Shown: positions 45,886 to 56,892 of the stretch, in pieces
How positions within the stretch are numbered: position 1 is the stretch's first letter
Layout of the letters: each line of letters begins with the position of its first letter
Assembly: GCA_023055425.1 (NCBI GenBank)
Contig: JALGPY010000004.1
Span: 114,803,504 to 114,867,503, forward strand
Reading direction: 5' to 3'
Length of the DNA: 64,000 nucleotides
DNA from: Linanthus parryae
Lineage: Eukaryota > Streptophyta > Magnoliopsida > Ericales > Polemoniaceae
Translations under genes and position numbers: made by a program
The notes under the pieces: generated by a model
Told to the model about the DNA's origin: nothing
Database searches by the model: none
What the model saw: only the letters and a program-made list of their open reading frames with translations

Positions 45886-46004
45886 CTTTTTAGGGTCTAT
45901 TTAGTAGTCAGAATTAGTTTTCTGAGTTTTTGTTTATTTTCAGTTTTGTTATTTTTCTTTTTATCTCACTGCATTTTTGAATCTGCGTTTTCAGGACTGT
46001 TTAG

Positions 46005-47363
46005 TTGATGCCCAGATTGCCTCGCGATTTGGTGTCACCACTCGACAACCCGGAAAAACTGTATACCGAACAGAACCGCAGAAACCGAGAAAGCAGGATG
46101 GCAACCAACCAGAGAGATACGCCCGAGAACACCGAAGCCGGTGGTCAGGAACGAGAGACACGTACCCCAGCCCAGATGGCTCGGTACATTGAGGAGCTTG
46201 TCACAGCGGGACTTGCTGCCCGAAGCAACCAGAGAACATATAACCGATCTGGGAAGGCGTTGGTGGAAAATTTTGAAGTCCCCACCGGGGGGCATGAGCG
46301 AGCTATTGTGGTGCCCGAGATCACCGCCGAGCACTTTGACATCAAACCATCCACCATCCAGACGGTACAAACTCTCTGCCCGTTTCATGGCAGGGCCGAC
46401 GAAGACCCGAACGATTTTATCGGGAAATTCGAAGATTACTGCAACAAGGTCAGATACAAGGGGGTAGAATCAGAGGCACTCATGCTGATCTTATTTCCAT
46501 ACTGTCTTTACGGAGTAGCCAAAGACTGGCTCGAATCCCGACCACCCCGATCCATCACCACATGGGAGGAGTGTGTCGCAGATTTTCTGGCGAAGTTCTA
46601 TCCCGCCTCCCGAGTCATACAGTTACAGAGCGAGATCCTGTCATTCAGGCATAAGATGGGGGAGACGGTGGTGGACGCATGGGACAGGCTCATGAGATTG
46701 GTCAAACGGTGCCCTAACCACGGTTTTGGAGACGCAAAAATCCTGCAGGTTTTCTACCATGCCCTAGACCGGGAGAACGCCGACAGGATTGACAGAGAGG
46801 CCGGGGGAAACTTCCTGTATCACGTAGACAAAGAAGGTGCGTATGACCTGATGAAGCAGTTGGCCAAGCAGGACACCCGACTGTTTGACGATCGCAGGAT
46901 GGCGGCTAGAGCCGAACCTGCAGAGGATGACCGTATAGACAACCTGGCCAAGATCGTTCACGACTTGGTCAAGAAAGTCTACTCGGATAAGAAGACTGTT
47001 GCAGCAGTCGAAGAACCTGATCTGGACACAGCCATTGAGGAGCTAAGGACCGAAGACACCAATTACGTACAGCAGCAGTGGGACCCGAGCCGGTACCGAA
47101 CGGGTACGAGAGACCATCCCGGGTTTCGGTACGGAAACCCGAACGCAGCAGTTTATGCACCGGGATTCCAGCACAGGCCACCAGCTCAGCAGGCTGCCCC
47201 GGCCCCGCAGGCTCAGTCAGTCCCATCCGCACAGCAGTACGACGTTCAGATGAAAGAGATCAAGTCCATGTTCCAGACCATGGAGTCCCGGTTCAAGCAC
47301 ATGGATACCCTGACGGCAGATATGCAGACAACCAAAACGTCACTGCGCGCTTTGGAAGTATAG
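46005..47363 (+). CDS. Athila-like gag
   Basis: 452 codons, with ATGs at 46005 and 46008. The retrotransposon gag core lies around residues ~115-290: VQTLCPFHGRADEDPNDFIG, YGVAKDWLESRPPRSITTWE, FLAKFYPASR and SFRHKMGETVVDAWDRLMRL. It would form the capsid. There is no CCHC zinc knuckle, as usual for Athila gag. It ends at TAG 47361-47363 (ALEV-stop) in exactly the same frame as pol; in relatives this point reads through as L-E-x-Q-x-G-Q-L. So the stop is either a CAG to TAG mutation or a programmed readthrough site. A proline/glutamine-rich linker precedes it. Confidence 0.85.
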   Translation: MMPRLPRDLVSPLDNPEKLYTEQNRRNRESRMATNQRDTPENTEAGGQERETRTPAQMARYIEELVTAGLAARSNQRTYNRSGKALVENFEVPTGGHERAIVVPEITAEHFDIKPSTIQTVQTLCPFHGRADEDPNDFIGKFEDYCNKVRYKGVESEALMLILFPYCLYGVAKDWLESRPPRSITTWEECVADFLAKFYPASRVIQLQSEILSFRHKMGETVVDAWDRLMRLVKRCPNHGFGDAKILQVFYHALDRENADRIDREAGGNFLYHVDKEGAYDLMKQLAKQDTRLFDDRRMAARAEPAEDDRIDNLAKIVHDLVKKVYSDKKTVAAVEEPDLDTAIEELRTEDTNYVQQQWDPSRYRTGTRDHPGFRYGNPNAAVYAPGFQHRPPAQQAAPAPQAQSVPSAQQYDVQMKEIKSMFQTMESRFKHMDTLTADMQTTKTSLRALEV

Positions 47364-50300
47364 GTGGGGCAGTTAGCACAGCAGCTAACAGAGAGGCAGC
47401 CAGGAAACCTACCCTCAAATACAGTAAACAATCCACGGGCTCAGATCAATGCTATCTCCACTCGGAGTGGATTGGCACTGCAGGATCCACCGTATCCCAG
47501 CCACGCACGTGCAGAAAATTCGAAAGAAGTAGAACACAACTTGTCGGGCCAGGATAACAGCACAGTCGACCGCCCCCAGCCGAAGGGCTCGGTTGAGCAG
47601 GATGCAGTGCAGAACGAGACAGGTGCAGAAACTGTACCAGTCTCCAAGGAGGTCCCGTACCCCTTGCGAACACGAAAGAGGGATGACAGCAAGGACTACG
47701 CCAGGTTTCTCGAGATGTTCAAGCAGCTGCAGATTAACATACCTTTTGCTGAGGCTTTGGCTAAGATGCCCACTTACGCCAAATTCCTCAAGGACATCTT
47801 GTATGGGAGGAGGCGAATGAGCGACTTCGAGACTATAAACCTGACGGCAGAAGTGAGCAATTGTGTGAAGAATGGGCTACCGATGAAGAGAAAGGATCCT
47901 GGCAGTTTCGTTATACCGGTCACCCTAGGTAACGCTTACACAGGAAAGGCTCTGTGTGACCTAGGGGCCAGCATCAATCTAATGTCGTTGACGATTTTCA
48001 AGAGTTTGAAAGTCGGTGAACCCCGACCCACCAGAATCATGCTGCAGATGGCAGACAGGTCCGTAAAACAGGCCTATGGGGTTATCGAGGATATTCTGGT
48101 CAAGGTCGGCGAACTAATTTTTCCGGCAGATTTTGTCATCCTGGACATGGAGGCAGGGGAGGTACCGCTCATACTTGGCAGGCCGTTTTTGGCCACAGGC
48201 GAAGCAATGATAAACTGCAAGAGCCGGGAGCTGACCATGCAGATTAACGAGGAAAAAGTGAAATTCAACGTTTTTAAAAATATGCAACTGCCAAATTACT
48301 ACGACCACGAGGACATCTTTGCAATAGATGTGGTGGACGAAGGCTGGGAAAACGAGGAGATGGACCAATTGTGGGAAGAGATCGACAGCATGTACGTGGA
48401 AGAAAAGGAGAAGACTCGGTGCGAGCACGCCATGAGAGCCGAGGACTGGACCACCTTGCACCGGGACGAAGACGGCGGGCAAAAGATGATTCTGGTCCCG
48501 TCACTCAAGGAGCCACCCGCACTGGAGCTGAAACCGCTCCCGAGCCATCTCAGGTATGCGTATATTGGTGAAAATAGTACTCTTCCCGTAATTGTTTCGT
48601 CTCGTTTTTCTCAGGAACAGGAGCAGAAACTGCTGGAAGTATTGCGAGAGCATAAGGAAGCAATCGCCTGGACGATTGCAGATATCAAGGGGATCAGCCC
48701 CTCCTACTGCATGCACAAGATCCCAATGGAAGAAGGCAAGAAACCGGTGATTCAGCCCCAGCGGAGACTGAATCCGAACATGAAGAACGTTGTGCGAAAA
48801 GAGGTCATGAAGTGGCTGGAAGCGGGAATCATATACCCCATATCGGACAGCACGTGGATCAGCCCGGTCCAGTGCGTGCCCAAAAAGGGGGGTATTACGG
48901 TGGTGCAAAATAACGACCAGGAGCAGATTGCGCAGCGTACTGTTACAGGCTGGCGGATCTGCATGGACTATCGGAGGTTAAACGACGCAACACTGAAGGA
49001 CCACTTCCCGCTACCATTCATGGACCAAATGCTGGACCGGCTCGCCCACCACGCCTATTACTGTTTTCTGGACGGGTACTCCGGGTACAACCAGATTTGC
49101 ATAGCCCCGGAAGATCAGGAAAAGACGACGTTTACCTGCCCGTATGGTACGTTCGCGTTTCGGCGCATGCCGTTCGGGTTGTGTAATGCTCCTGCCACGT
49201 TCCAGAGATGTATGATGGCGATTTTTTCTGACATGATCGAGAAAAATCCAGAGGTCTTCATGGACGACTTTTCACTATTCGGGGACAGTTTCGATGACTG
49301 CCTGTTCCATTTGGGTCAGGTTCTGATCCGATGCAAGAAGGCGAATTTGGTGCTCAATTGGGAAAAGTGTCACTTTATGGTCACCGAGGGGATCGTGCTG
49401 GGTCACAGAATTTCCAGCAAAGGACTCGAGGTGGACAGGGCTAAGATCGAGGTGATAAAGCAGCTTCCATACCCGACGAACGTAAGAGCGATCAAGAGTT
49501 TTCTGGGACATGCAGGATTTTACCGAAGGTTCATCAAAGACTTTTCCAAGATCACAAAGCCACTCTGCGCTTTACTCGGAAAAGACGTACCCTTTGATTT
49601 CGATGCAGCATGTCGGCAGGCTTTTGACCATTTGAAAGAGAAGCTGACCACAGCCCCGATTATAACCACGCCAGATTGGTCACTCCCGTTTGAGCTGATG
49701 TGTGACTCCAGCGACTATGCATTTAGGGCAGTTTTGGGACAGCGAAAGGATAAGGTATGCCACGTCATTTATTATGCGAGCCGGGTACTCAACGATGCCC
49801 AGCTCAACTATGGCACGACAGAAAAGGAACTGCTGGCCGTGGTGTATGCCCTGGACAAATTCAGGCCCTATTTGGTCGGGTCAAAAGTTATCGTTTTTAC
49901 CGACCATAGTGCCCTGAAATACCTGCTGGACAAAAAGGACGCGAAACCGAGACTGTTGAGGTGGGTACTACTGATGCAAGAATTCGATGTGGAAATCCGG
50001 GACAAGAAGGGAGTCGAGAACGTGGTAGCGGATCACCTATCCAGACTTGAGAACGTGAAGGTGGACCCGGTGCCGATCAAGGAAAACTTCCCGGACGAGC
50101 ACATCATGGCAGTAAAAATCGGGAGACCGTGGTACTATGCCATAGCCAATTACTTGGTAACTGGCACGCTTCCCGAGGATCTCACCCCGTCGCAGCGGAA
50201 AAAGTTCATTGCCGAAAGTCGACAGTATTTCTGGGACGACCCGTACTTATTCAAACAGGGGGCCGACAACATCCTGAGAAGGTGTATCCCGACCCACGAG

Positions 50301-51419
50301 GCCTGGAACGTGATCCGACACTGCCACTCATCACAGTGTGGGGGTCATTTTGGGGGAACGCGAACAGCTCAAAAAATACTGCAGTCTGGTTTTTTCTTGC
50401 CGACAATCTTCAAAGACTGTCACGACTATGTGCAGGGATGTGATAGGTGCCAGAGGACAGGAAACACGTCACACCGGGACGAGATGCCGATGACCGTGTG
50501 GCAGGAGGTAGAGCCATTTGATGTATGGGGGATTGACTTCATGGGTCCGTTCCCGTCTTCGATGGGAAATCTTTACATTCTGCTGGCAGTAGATTACGTG
50601 ACAAAGTGGATCGAAGCGATCGCGTGTCAGAAAAACGATGCAGCTACCGTTGAGCGTTTTTTGAAACGTAACGTTTTCACTCGTTTTTGGGACTCCCAGG
50701 GCAATGATTAGCGATGAGGGATCTCACTTCATCAATCGAGTTTTTGCGAAAGTTCTGAAACAGTACGGCGTGTCAGTTCATAAAGTCTCGCTACCCTACC
50801 ATCCGCAGACAAACGGGCAAGCCGAGGTTTCGAATCGAGAGATCAAGAGCATACTCGAGAAAACAGTGAATCTCGGCCGAAAGGATTGGTCCGTCAGAAT
50901 GGACGATGCGCTTTGGGCCTACAGGACTGCTTTTTCTAAACACCGCTTGGAATGTCACCATACCAGCTCGTGTTTGGGAAAGCGTGCCACTTACCAGTGG
51001 AATTGGAGCACAAGGCGTATTGGGCCATCAAACTGCTCAACTTGGACCAGAATCTAGCAGGAGATAAGAGGAAGATGGCGCTGCTGGAATTAGAGGAATT
51101 CCGCAGAACGGCTTTCGAGAGCGCCAAAATTTACAAAGAGAAGACAAAGAAGTGGCATGATAACCGTATCACGCCAAAGCAGTTTAACGAAGGCGACAAA
51201 GTGCTTCTCTACAATACCCGGATGCGGTTCTTTCCGGGAAAGTTGAGGTCTCGTTGATCGGGACCGTTCATCATTAAGCAGATTTTTGCCTGGGGGGCAT
51301 TCGAGCTGGAAAATCCAAAAGACAAGTCCAGTTTCAGGGTGAACGGGAACCGGATCAAGCCGTATCTCGAGACCGCCGAAGTCGTCAAAATAGACCCGGT
51401 CTATTTTGATGATCCGTAA
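47364..51419 (+). pseudogene. Athila-like pol: protease, RT, RNase H, integrase
   Basis: Continuous with gag apart from the TAG. Protease is around 47950 (ALCDLGASINLMSL, the D-L-G-A form of Athila). RT runs ~48600-49500 with MDYRRLNDATLKDHFPLPF, MPFGLCNAPATFQR and the catalytic VFMDDFSLFGDSF near 49255. RNase H is ~49680-50040 (ELMCDSSDY, TEKELLAVVYALDKF, FTDHSALKYLL, ADHLSR). Integrase follows with an HHCC-like region (~50310-50450) and the first Asp in WGIDFMGPFPSS. An extra T in a T run near 50685 shifts the frame; the next part ([18 protein letters not shown]) lies at 50704-50940. A second shift occurs near 50935 and a TGA (Trp expected, 51255-51257) precedes the C-terminal SGPFIIKQIF... 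to TAA at 51417-51419. Confidence 0.88.
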
Positions 51420-51678
51420 GAGGTAACAAGGTCGGGCCATCGACCGTAAATCACAAGGCGCTGTTTGGGAGGCAACCCAAAATTAATCGTTTATTTATTT
51501 ATTTTTATTAGTTTATTACGTTATTATGTTCAGTTCTGAATTTCCGTGAGAAGCGAGATGAGCGGGTTTTTTACTTTGAATTTGAGAATGTGCAGTGACA
51601 GAAACATCCAAAACAGCCAGAACCGAGGAAACAAAGGAAGAGAGGCAATTTGAAAAAAAAAAAAAAATTGCCTCGGGC

Positions 51679-51710
51679 TGCGTATATACGCAGCCCTGCG
51701 TATATACGCA
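51679..51710. other. Paired-palindrome module 3
   Basis: tgcgtatatacgca at 51679-51692 and 51697-51710, spacer gccc. The stem extends outward through aattgcctcggg / cccgagggcaatt, giving a hairpin of about 25 bp per arm. Confidence 0.95.
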
Positions 51711-51761
51711 ACCCGAGGGCAATTTTTTTTATTTTTGTTTTTTTTATTTTTGTTTTATGAT

Positions 51762-51793
51762 TGCGTATATACGCAGTATTGCGTATATACGCA
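51762..51793. other. Paired-palindrome module 4
   Basis: tgcgtatatacgca at 51762-51775 and 51780-51793, spacer gtat; AT-rich flanks pair weakly. Confidence 0.95.
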
Positions 51794-52518
51794 AACAGAA
51801 AGAAAAAAAATCGTAATTTTTTCAAAACCCCAAGGGCATTTTGGTCATTTTGACAATTTTAGGGTTTATAGGGCAAGAGGGGGCCGGCCAACTCCATTGT
51901 TGGCACCTCTCTTTCTCTCTCTTCCTCCATTTCCTCCCACTTGAAGAACAAGGATTTTGCATCGGACCTCAGAATCAAAATCCGGGCACATTTCTGGAAT
52001 CCCCTCGTCGCAAGGAGCAAGTTTCATCCATCAAAATCCAGAAACAAGCGAAAATCGAGCGGGCAATTTCCATCAAAAAGTGAGGTGTTCTTGAGGAAAA
52101 GTGCAGATTCGAAGGTGTTAGAGCAAGAACTAGCAAAAACCGTACAAGGGAACGTGAACGAGGAGATCGAGGGCTTCGATTTGGTGGGTTCGGATTTCAA
52201 TTCCGGGCAGTTTCATTTTCCGGCGATTTTTCCGGCAACCGCCGGCGACTTTTCCGGCGACTTTCCGGGCAGAATCTCCGGTCTTCACCCCTGTTTAGGG
52301 AAGGTCAAAAATTTCATCCCTCGCTTTATTTTCTGTTTTGGCACGGCCCGTAGCCGGGCCCGTTATTTTCGGTATTTTTGTTTTTGGAGCGGCACTTGTC
52401 GTGTGGACCTCTGGTAGCTCTTAGGTGGACTATCTATTGAGACACACTAGTTTTGTGCACGTTTCACGTTTTTGCTTAATTTTCCCGAGTTGGCACGTTT
52501 TACGAGGTTGTGTCTTTT

Positions 52519-54313
52519 ATGGAGTTTAATGTACCGGTCCTAGACCCAGAGCGGGACGACATCCCTACTCTATGAGGCGGATGAGATTACCTCTAGGAGG
52601 TTTGACAGTTTTAGGTTCGTCAACCATAACGCTCAGTTTTACTTTTTGACCGGAACCAAAATGGGTCATAGCCTTCCCGTAGACTACCAGTTTCAGGTCG
52701 ACCATACGCACATGCCGCCAGAGATGGCAGAATATGCGAGTCGACCGGAAATTTTCGGAACGACCCTAGCGGGGTTTCCGGATATTTCTAGTTCTGACTT
52801 GGTGCGTGAGTTTTACGCAAACCTCATGCATAAGGGGGAGGGTGAGGCCAACGGGGATGTCCGATGGGTGTACTTACGGCGCACGTTTTTGTTGATCACG
52901 GCGGATACCATCCGCCAAGCATACCAGATCCCGTTGCGCCATTTCTCGTGCGCATATGCTGAGTGTGCAGATTACCCGCCTAGCGATTCTGAGCTTTTGC
53001 GGGTTGTGACTGGGGGGTACCCGGGTGCCCATTTCGAGAGAGAGGGGCCAGGCGAGATAGGCAAGAAATTGCATTCTCGTTTTATTACCGGCCCGCCACG
53101 TTGGTGGGCCGAGTGGGTAGTAAACAGGGTAGTGGGTATTAAGCATTTTACCTACCTTCACTTTGAGTACGTACTCTTAGTCTATTGCCTTGTTCTCCGA
53201 CGAGAGGTGGAAATTCCTTGTCGCATATGGGTGTACATGCAGGAGCGGAACTGCTCCGGGAGCCACAAGGGATTGGGGTATGCCGACCTCATCGCCAAAC
53301 TGGCGCGGGAGTTTGAGGTTTTGTTGTACGATGTAGAGGGTGACTTACTTCCTCCTAGGCCACGGCCTTATAGGAAGCTCATAGCTCGTCACCCGGGCCC
53401 ATCACAGCCAGTCGTTGACCTCGATGAGGATGACGATATTATGGAGGAGGACCCGGCTCCTGCACCTGCCCCTGCCCCTAGGAGGCGTTCGACTCAGGAG
53501 CGACCAGCCAGTCGCCAGGCATCGGCCGGACTTCGGCGGTGCCGTACTAGTAGAGAGAGTGAGCGTCCCGAGTCGAGTCGACAGGGGACTGAGAGGAATG
53601 CCCAGCCTCAGCCAGCCCGACAGCGAGGTGAGCCGGCCCCACGGGCCAACCCGACCCCACGAGCTAGACCAGCCCCGCCACGTAGACTGCCCCGAGTGGA
53701 CGAGAGATTTGAGGGGTGTCAGGGACGCAAGTTCATAGGAGAGAAGGTGTATGAGAGCGTGGGCAAGCTTTGGAGAGCGTTGACGCATAACCGCCGGACT
53801 CAGCGGAAGGTCACGAAGGACACCCAGACTGCCCTAGCTAGTATTCGAGAGGAGCAGCGGGATGCGGCTCGGCACGCAGGCCGAGAACCGCCACTTCCGC
53901 TGTATTTTCCACCCACCTACTCCAGCAGCTTTACCGAGGGTTGGTCGGATGACGGGGACTCTAGCGAGTGTACATCCGCTCCACCTCCTCCTCCGACCCA
54001 GCCACCTCCTCCGACTCAGCCATCACCGCCACCTGCCCGACAGGAGAGACGGCAGCCTGGGACACGATCCCAGCAGCCTACGGGTCGTCAGACTGGGTCC
54101 CGTACCCAGCAGCATTCGAGTGGCAGGACGACTTTGCGATCCCAGCCACCTAGCAGTTGGACTGGGTCCGAGTCGCAGTCCTCTGATTACCGGCACCGTA
54201 CACGTGCGCGTCAGCCGGTCGTCTTTAGGTCTGATTCAGGTAGCAGCTCGCCGGGTAGCATATCCGGTACGTCCGAGACCGGGTCAGACCCAACATTTTT
54301 TCCGGACGAGTGA
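52519..54313 (+). CDS. Athila-like ORF3, putative plant transposon protein
   Basis: The long frame gives 555 residues from ATG 52646, but coding sequence clearly extends upstream (YEADEITSRRFDSFRFVNHN), in frame, to about 52570. An ATG at 52519 (MEFNVPVLDPERDD) in a neighbouring frame is the likely original start, so a one-base shift near 52560-52578 is inferred. The N-terminal ~220 residues (FYANLMHKGEG, TADTIRQAYQIPL, RWWAEWVVNRVVGIKHFTYL, YADLIAKLAREFEV) resemble the putative plant transposon protein domain often found after pol in Athila-type elements. Residues ~265-555 are low-complexity P/R/S/Q-rich (PAPAPAPRRR, PPPPPTQPPPPTQPSPPP). I see no signal peptide or membrane segment, so an envelope role is not supported. 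Function unknown. Confidence 0.75.
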
Positions 54314-54527
54314 GTGCCATGAGGGCATGCCACCTCTTCGTGTGGGGGTGGTAGTCGTGTCTGCATTAACCCGGTCTGCACGTTTTTTCGTATTTATTTA
54401 CAGTTTTTATTTTTATTTTTGAGTCAGCATATTTTCTTTATTTGAGTCAACCCACCACAAACATTCTGGCCGTGCATTGTATATAATTAAAAACAATGAA
54501 AAATTAAAAAAAAATTATGTTGCTGGT

Positions 54528-54559
54528 TGGGTATATACGCAGACCTGCGTATATACGCA
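54528..54559. other. Paired-palindrome module 5 (one base changed)
   Basis: tgggtatatacgca at 54528-54541 (C to G at position 3) and intact tgcgtatatacgca at 54546-54559, spacer gacc. Flanks ttatgttgctggt / aacagcaagtataa extend the stem. Confidence 0.9.
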
Positions 54560-54689
54560 AACAGCAAGTATAAATTATTTTAAAAAAAAAGTTTAAAATC
54601 GGAAAATTTTGAGAAAGGGCAATCGAGATAACGAAAACAGTGAAGAAATTGAGTTTGAATCCTTTGAAAGAGAAGAAAACTTGCACCGA

Positions 54690-54800
54690 GGTATAGTAGA
54701 TAGGTGAGAGCCAGCAACCTTTGGAATCCGCAAGTAATTATCAACTGAGCTAAAAATCCGACTAGTTGCTACACCACCGTCACATAGGTAGTCGACAACC
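54690..54800 (-). repeat. Possible tRNA-like SINE remnant
   Basis: The minus strand reads gtcggatttttagctcagtt, then gataat and, further on, aaaggttgctggctct, resembling the A and B boxes of a tRNA-derived sequence. The spacing is short and no tail or TSD is seen; weak. Confidence 0.3.
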
Positions 54801-55447
54801 CGCCCACGGGCGCCGTCACGGTCATCGCATTTTTCGGTGGAGTGACTGGCTATCAAGGGACCTCACGTCCTGTTTCTTACCCCTAGGTCCAATTAGTCAA
54901 CCCGTTTGAAGCCATTTACCCCTTTTCTTCATAACCACTTTAGCCTAGGCAGCATTCTTTGAGACCTCATCAGTCGATGGTTGGCTATTCTACGTGTTAT
55001 GACGGAGGGAGTGAGTAGGGGCAGGTTTTAGATGGGGGAGCTTCATGAGTTATCAGTTTTGGACAGTTTCGATATTGACACGTTTTTCGAGGGAAGGACA
55101 GGGTGAGTTAGTGGCGACAGTGCATTAATTTGCGGAGGTGGATCACTTCACTACATAGTGACCACAGGAGGAGTTAGTCGCGTGCGAGCATCTTTTCGCA
55201 CAAAACGGGGTTCCGGGGGGGTTGTAGGGTCAATTGGTGGTTGTGCCGTTTTTCTACATCTTTGGTGATGAGGAGGTTCGGTGGGACCGCACAGTTTTAT
55301 CTCGACTACAGGATCAGCGCTTCAGGATTAGTGTGGGGGTACTTCACATGAGGACATTTTACGTACCCCACGGCAGAGATTTATTTTCACTCACTCAGCT
55401 TTAGTCAGTTTAGTATTGTTGGTATTCGTGTACGTTTGTATATATAG

Positions 55448-56877
55448 TGTTGGAATAGATGCCCTAGAGGCAATCTAGTTTAGTATGAATTTGTATATGG
55501 CTAGAAAATTCATTTATTATTTATTGGATATTTAATATAATGAAGTCCTTAGATTTACAATTGTGTTGTTTATCTTCAATATCCCTAGTCAAGTATAATG
55601 ATTAAATGGGACAATCATCTATAGACTAGTATGGGGTTGGATTGATATGGAGATATCACGATCCAACACATAGGTGTGCATTACGGAATGTTGCACTGGA
55701 TTGACCCATCACCGAGAAGGCTACATACATGTTATGTTGAGTCACAAGTGCTTCTCGCGGTGCAATGGTATTGTCATCCTTAGACTTGAAGTCACTAGAT
55801 ATTCTAGTTGTGGATCATTGTGATCTTGGTAGCGTTAAACGCTACACCGTAACTGGGTAGTTATAAAGGCGTGTACTGGATACAATGAGAAGCAAGCTTA
55901 GAGATCGTAGTGGACGTAGAGAGTATTTGCCCCTCCCACATAACGGGAGCAAATATCCTAGGCCACTCGAAGGATAGTGCTTATAGAATGTCTGGCCAGA
56001 CTCAAATAAATCAATATAGGATATTGATGTTATTTGCACGAATAAGGCTATTCCATGGATCGAGAAACTAGGGATTGGATATACGAGTGTGACTTGTATG
56101 TCTCGTGTCCAATCCGGATATGGAGGCAAAAGGATGAGACAATTACTTGTACAAGGTTGTCTAGATGACTATTCTATTAGTTGGCTAGAATGGATGTTTT
56201 GCTAGAAACCGCTCCATATTAGCAAATAGTTGCTACCAACTAGATAGAACCTATGGGCTCACACGCTATATAGAGTTGTACTAGATTTGGGAATTAATTA
56301 ATTGGATTAATTAATTAGAAGGATCACTTTGCAAACCCTTGCAAACTTAGTAGGGACTAATTTGCAAGGAAGGGACTAAATTGAATTCTAGTAGGACTAG
56401 AATAAGTCCTTTAGGTAGTTAACAAGGAGTTGTTGGACTATATAAAGGACCCTCCTTCCTTCCTTCCTCATAACTTATGCTCATTAGTGATCATAACAAG
56501 AGTGGGAGAGAACAAAGGAGAGAGAGAGCAAGCAACAAGGGCCGAACCCGTCCCTTGCCGCCGCCCCCTCACCCCGTCGGCCAAAAGAGGGCCGAGCCCC
56601 TCCTTTTGTCTCGTTTTGCGTGATTCCTTCACCCTCCTCTTATTCCGGGCTAGCATTAAGGAGTTTGGGAGATCTAGGAGCAACTCTAGGCGTGGATCAA
56701 CTATAGATAACGTGACACTATTCGCGTTTGAAGTCATCAAGGAGAACCCAAAGGTGTGTTTATGATTTCTTACCTTTACTATCGTTATGCATCTAGACTT
56801 GTGATCCTTGGAGGGTTTTGCATGGCTATTTGTTTGATTATGCTTACGTTGCGCGATCCATGAATCAAAACCCTACA
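55448..56877 (+). repeat. Copia copy 2, 5' LTR
   Basis: 1430 bp, tgttggaatagatgcc...aaaccctaca. Contains the palindrome gtagcgttaaacgctac (55829-55845) and a TATA box. Confidence 0.96.
56439..56446 (+). promoter_or_regulatory. TATA box in copia copy 2 5' LTR
   Basis: tatataaa followed by ggaccctccttcc; the same motif is in all four LTRs of this family. Transcripts would start about 30 bp downstream. Confidence 0.65.
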
Positions 56878-56878
56878 G

Positions 56879-56892
56879 TGGTATCAGAGCCA
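56879..56892 (+). other. Primer-binding site (tRNA-Met type), copia copy 2
   Basis: tggtatcagagcca starts one base after the LTR end; complementary to initiator tRNA-Met. Confidence 0.92.

Larger units (their letters stand above)
51420..52518 (+). other. pol-ORF3 spacer with two palindrome modules and leader-like DNA
   Basis: Non-coding spacer of 1.1 kb. 51640-51830 is A/T-homopolymer-rich and holds two paired-palindrome modules. From about 51880 a pyrimidine-rich stretch (ctctctttctctctcttcctcc) and a 158-codon frame of no known family (51941-52417, with F/S/G-rich repeats such as FPATAGDFSGDFPG) follow. It resembles the leader of a separate transcript, perhaps an internal promoter for ORF3 or captured host sequence. 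Confidence 0.5.
54314..55442 (+). other. 3' region of the Athila-like element, mostly featureless
   Basis: Holds paired-palindrome module 5, a possible SINE remnant on the minus strand (about 54690-54800), and scattered short frames. No 3' LTR start (tgataacgccc) was found before the copia insertion. Confidence 0.5.

Noticed and set aside
52646..54313. Envelope-like label for ORF3
   Set aside because: No signal peptide, membrane segment or fusion-like region is visible.
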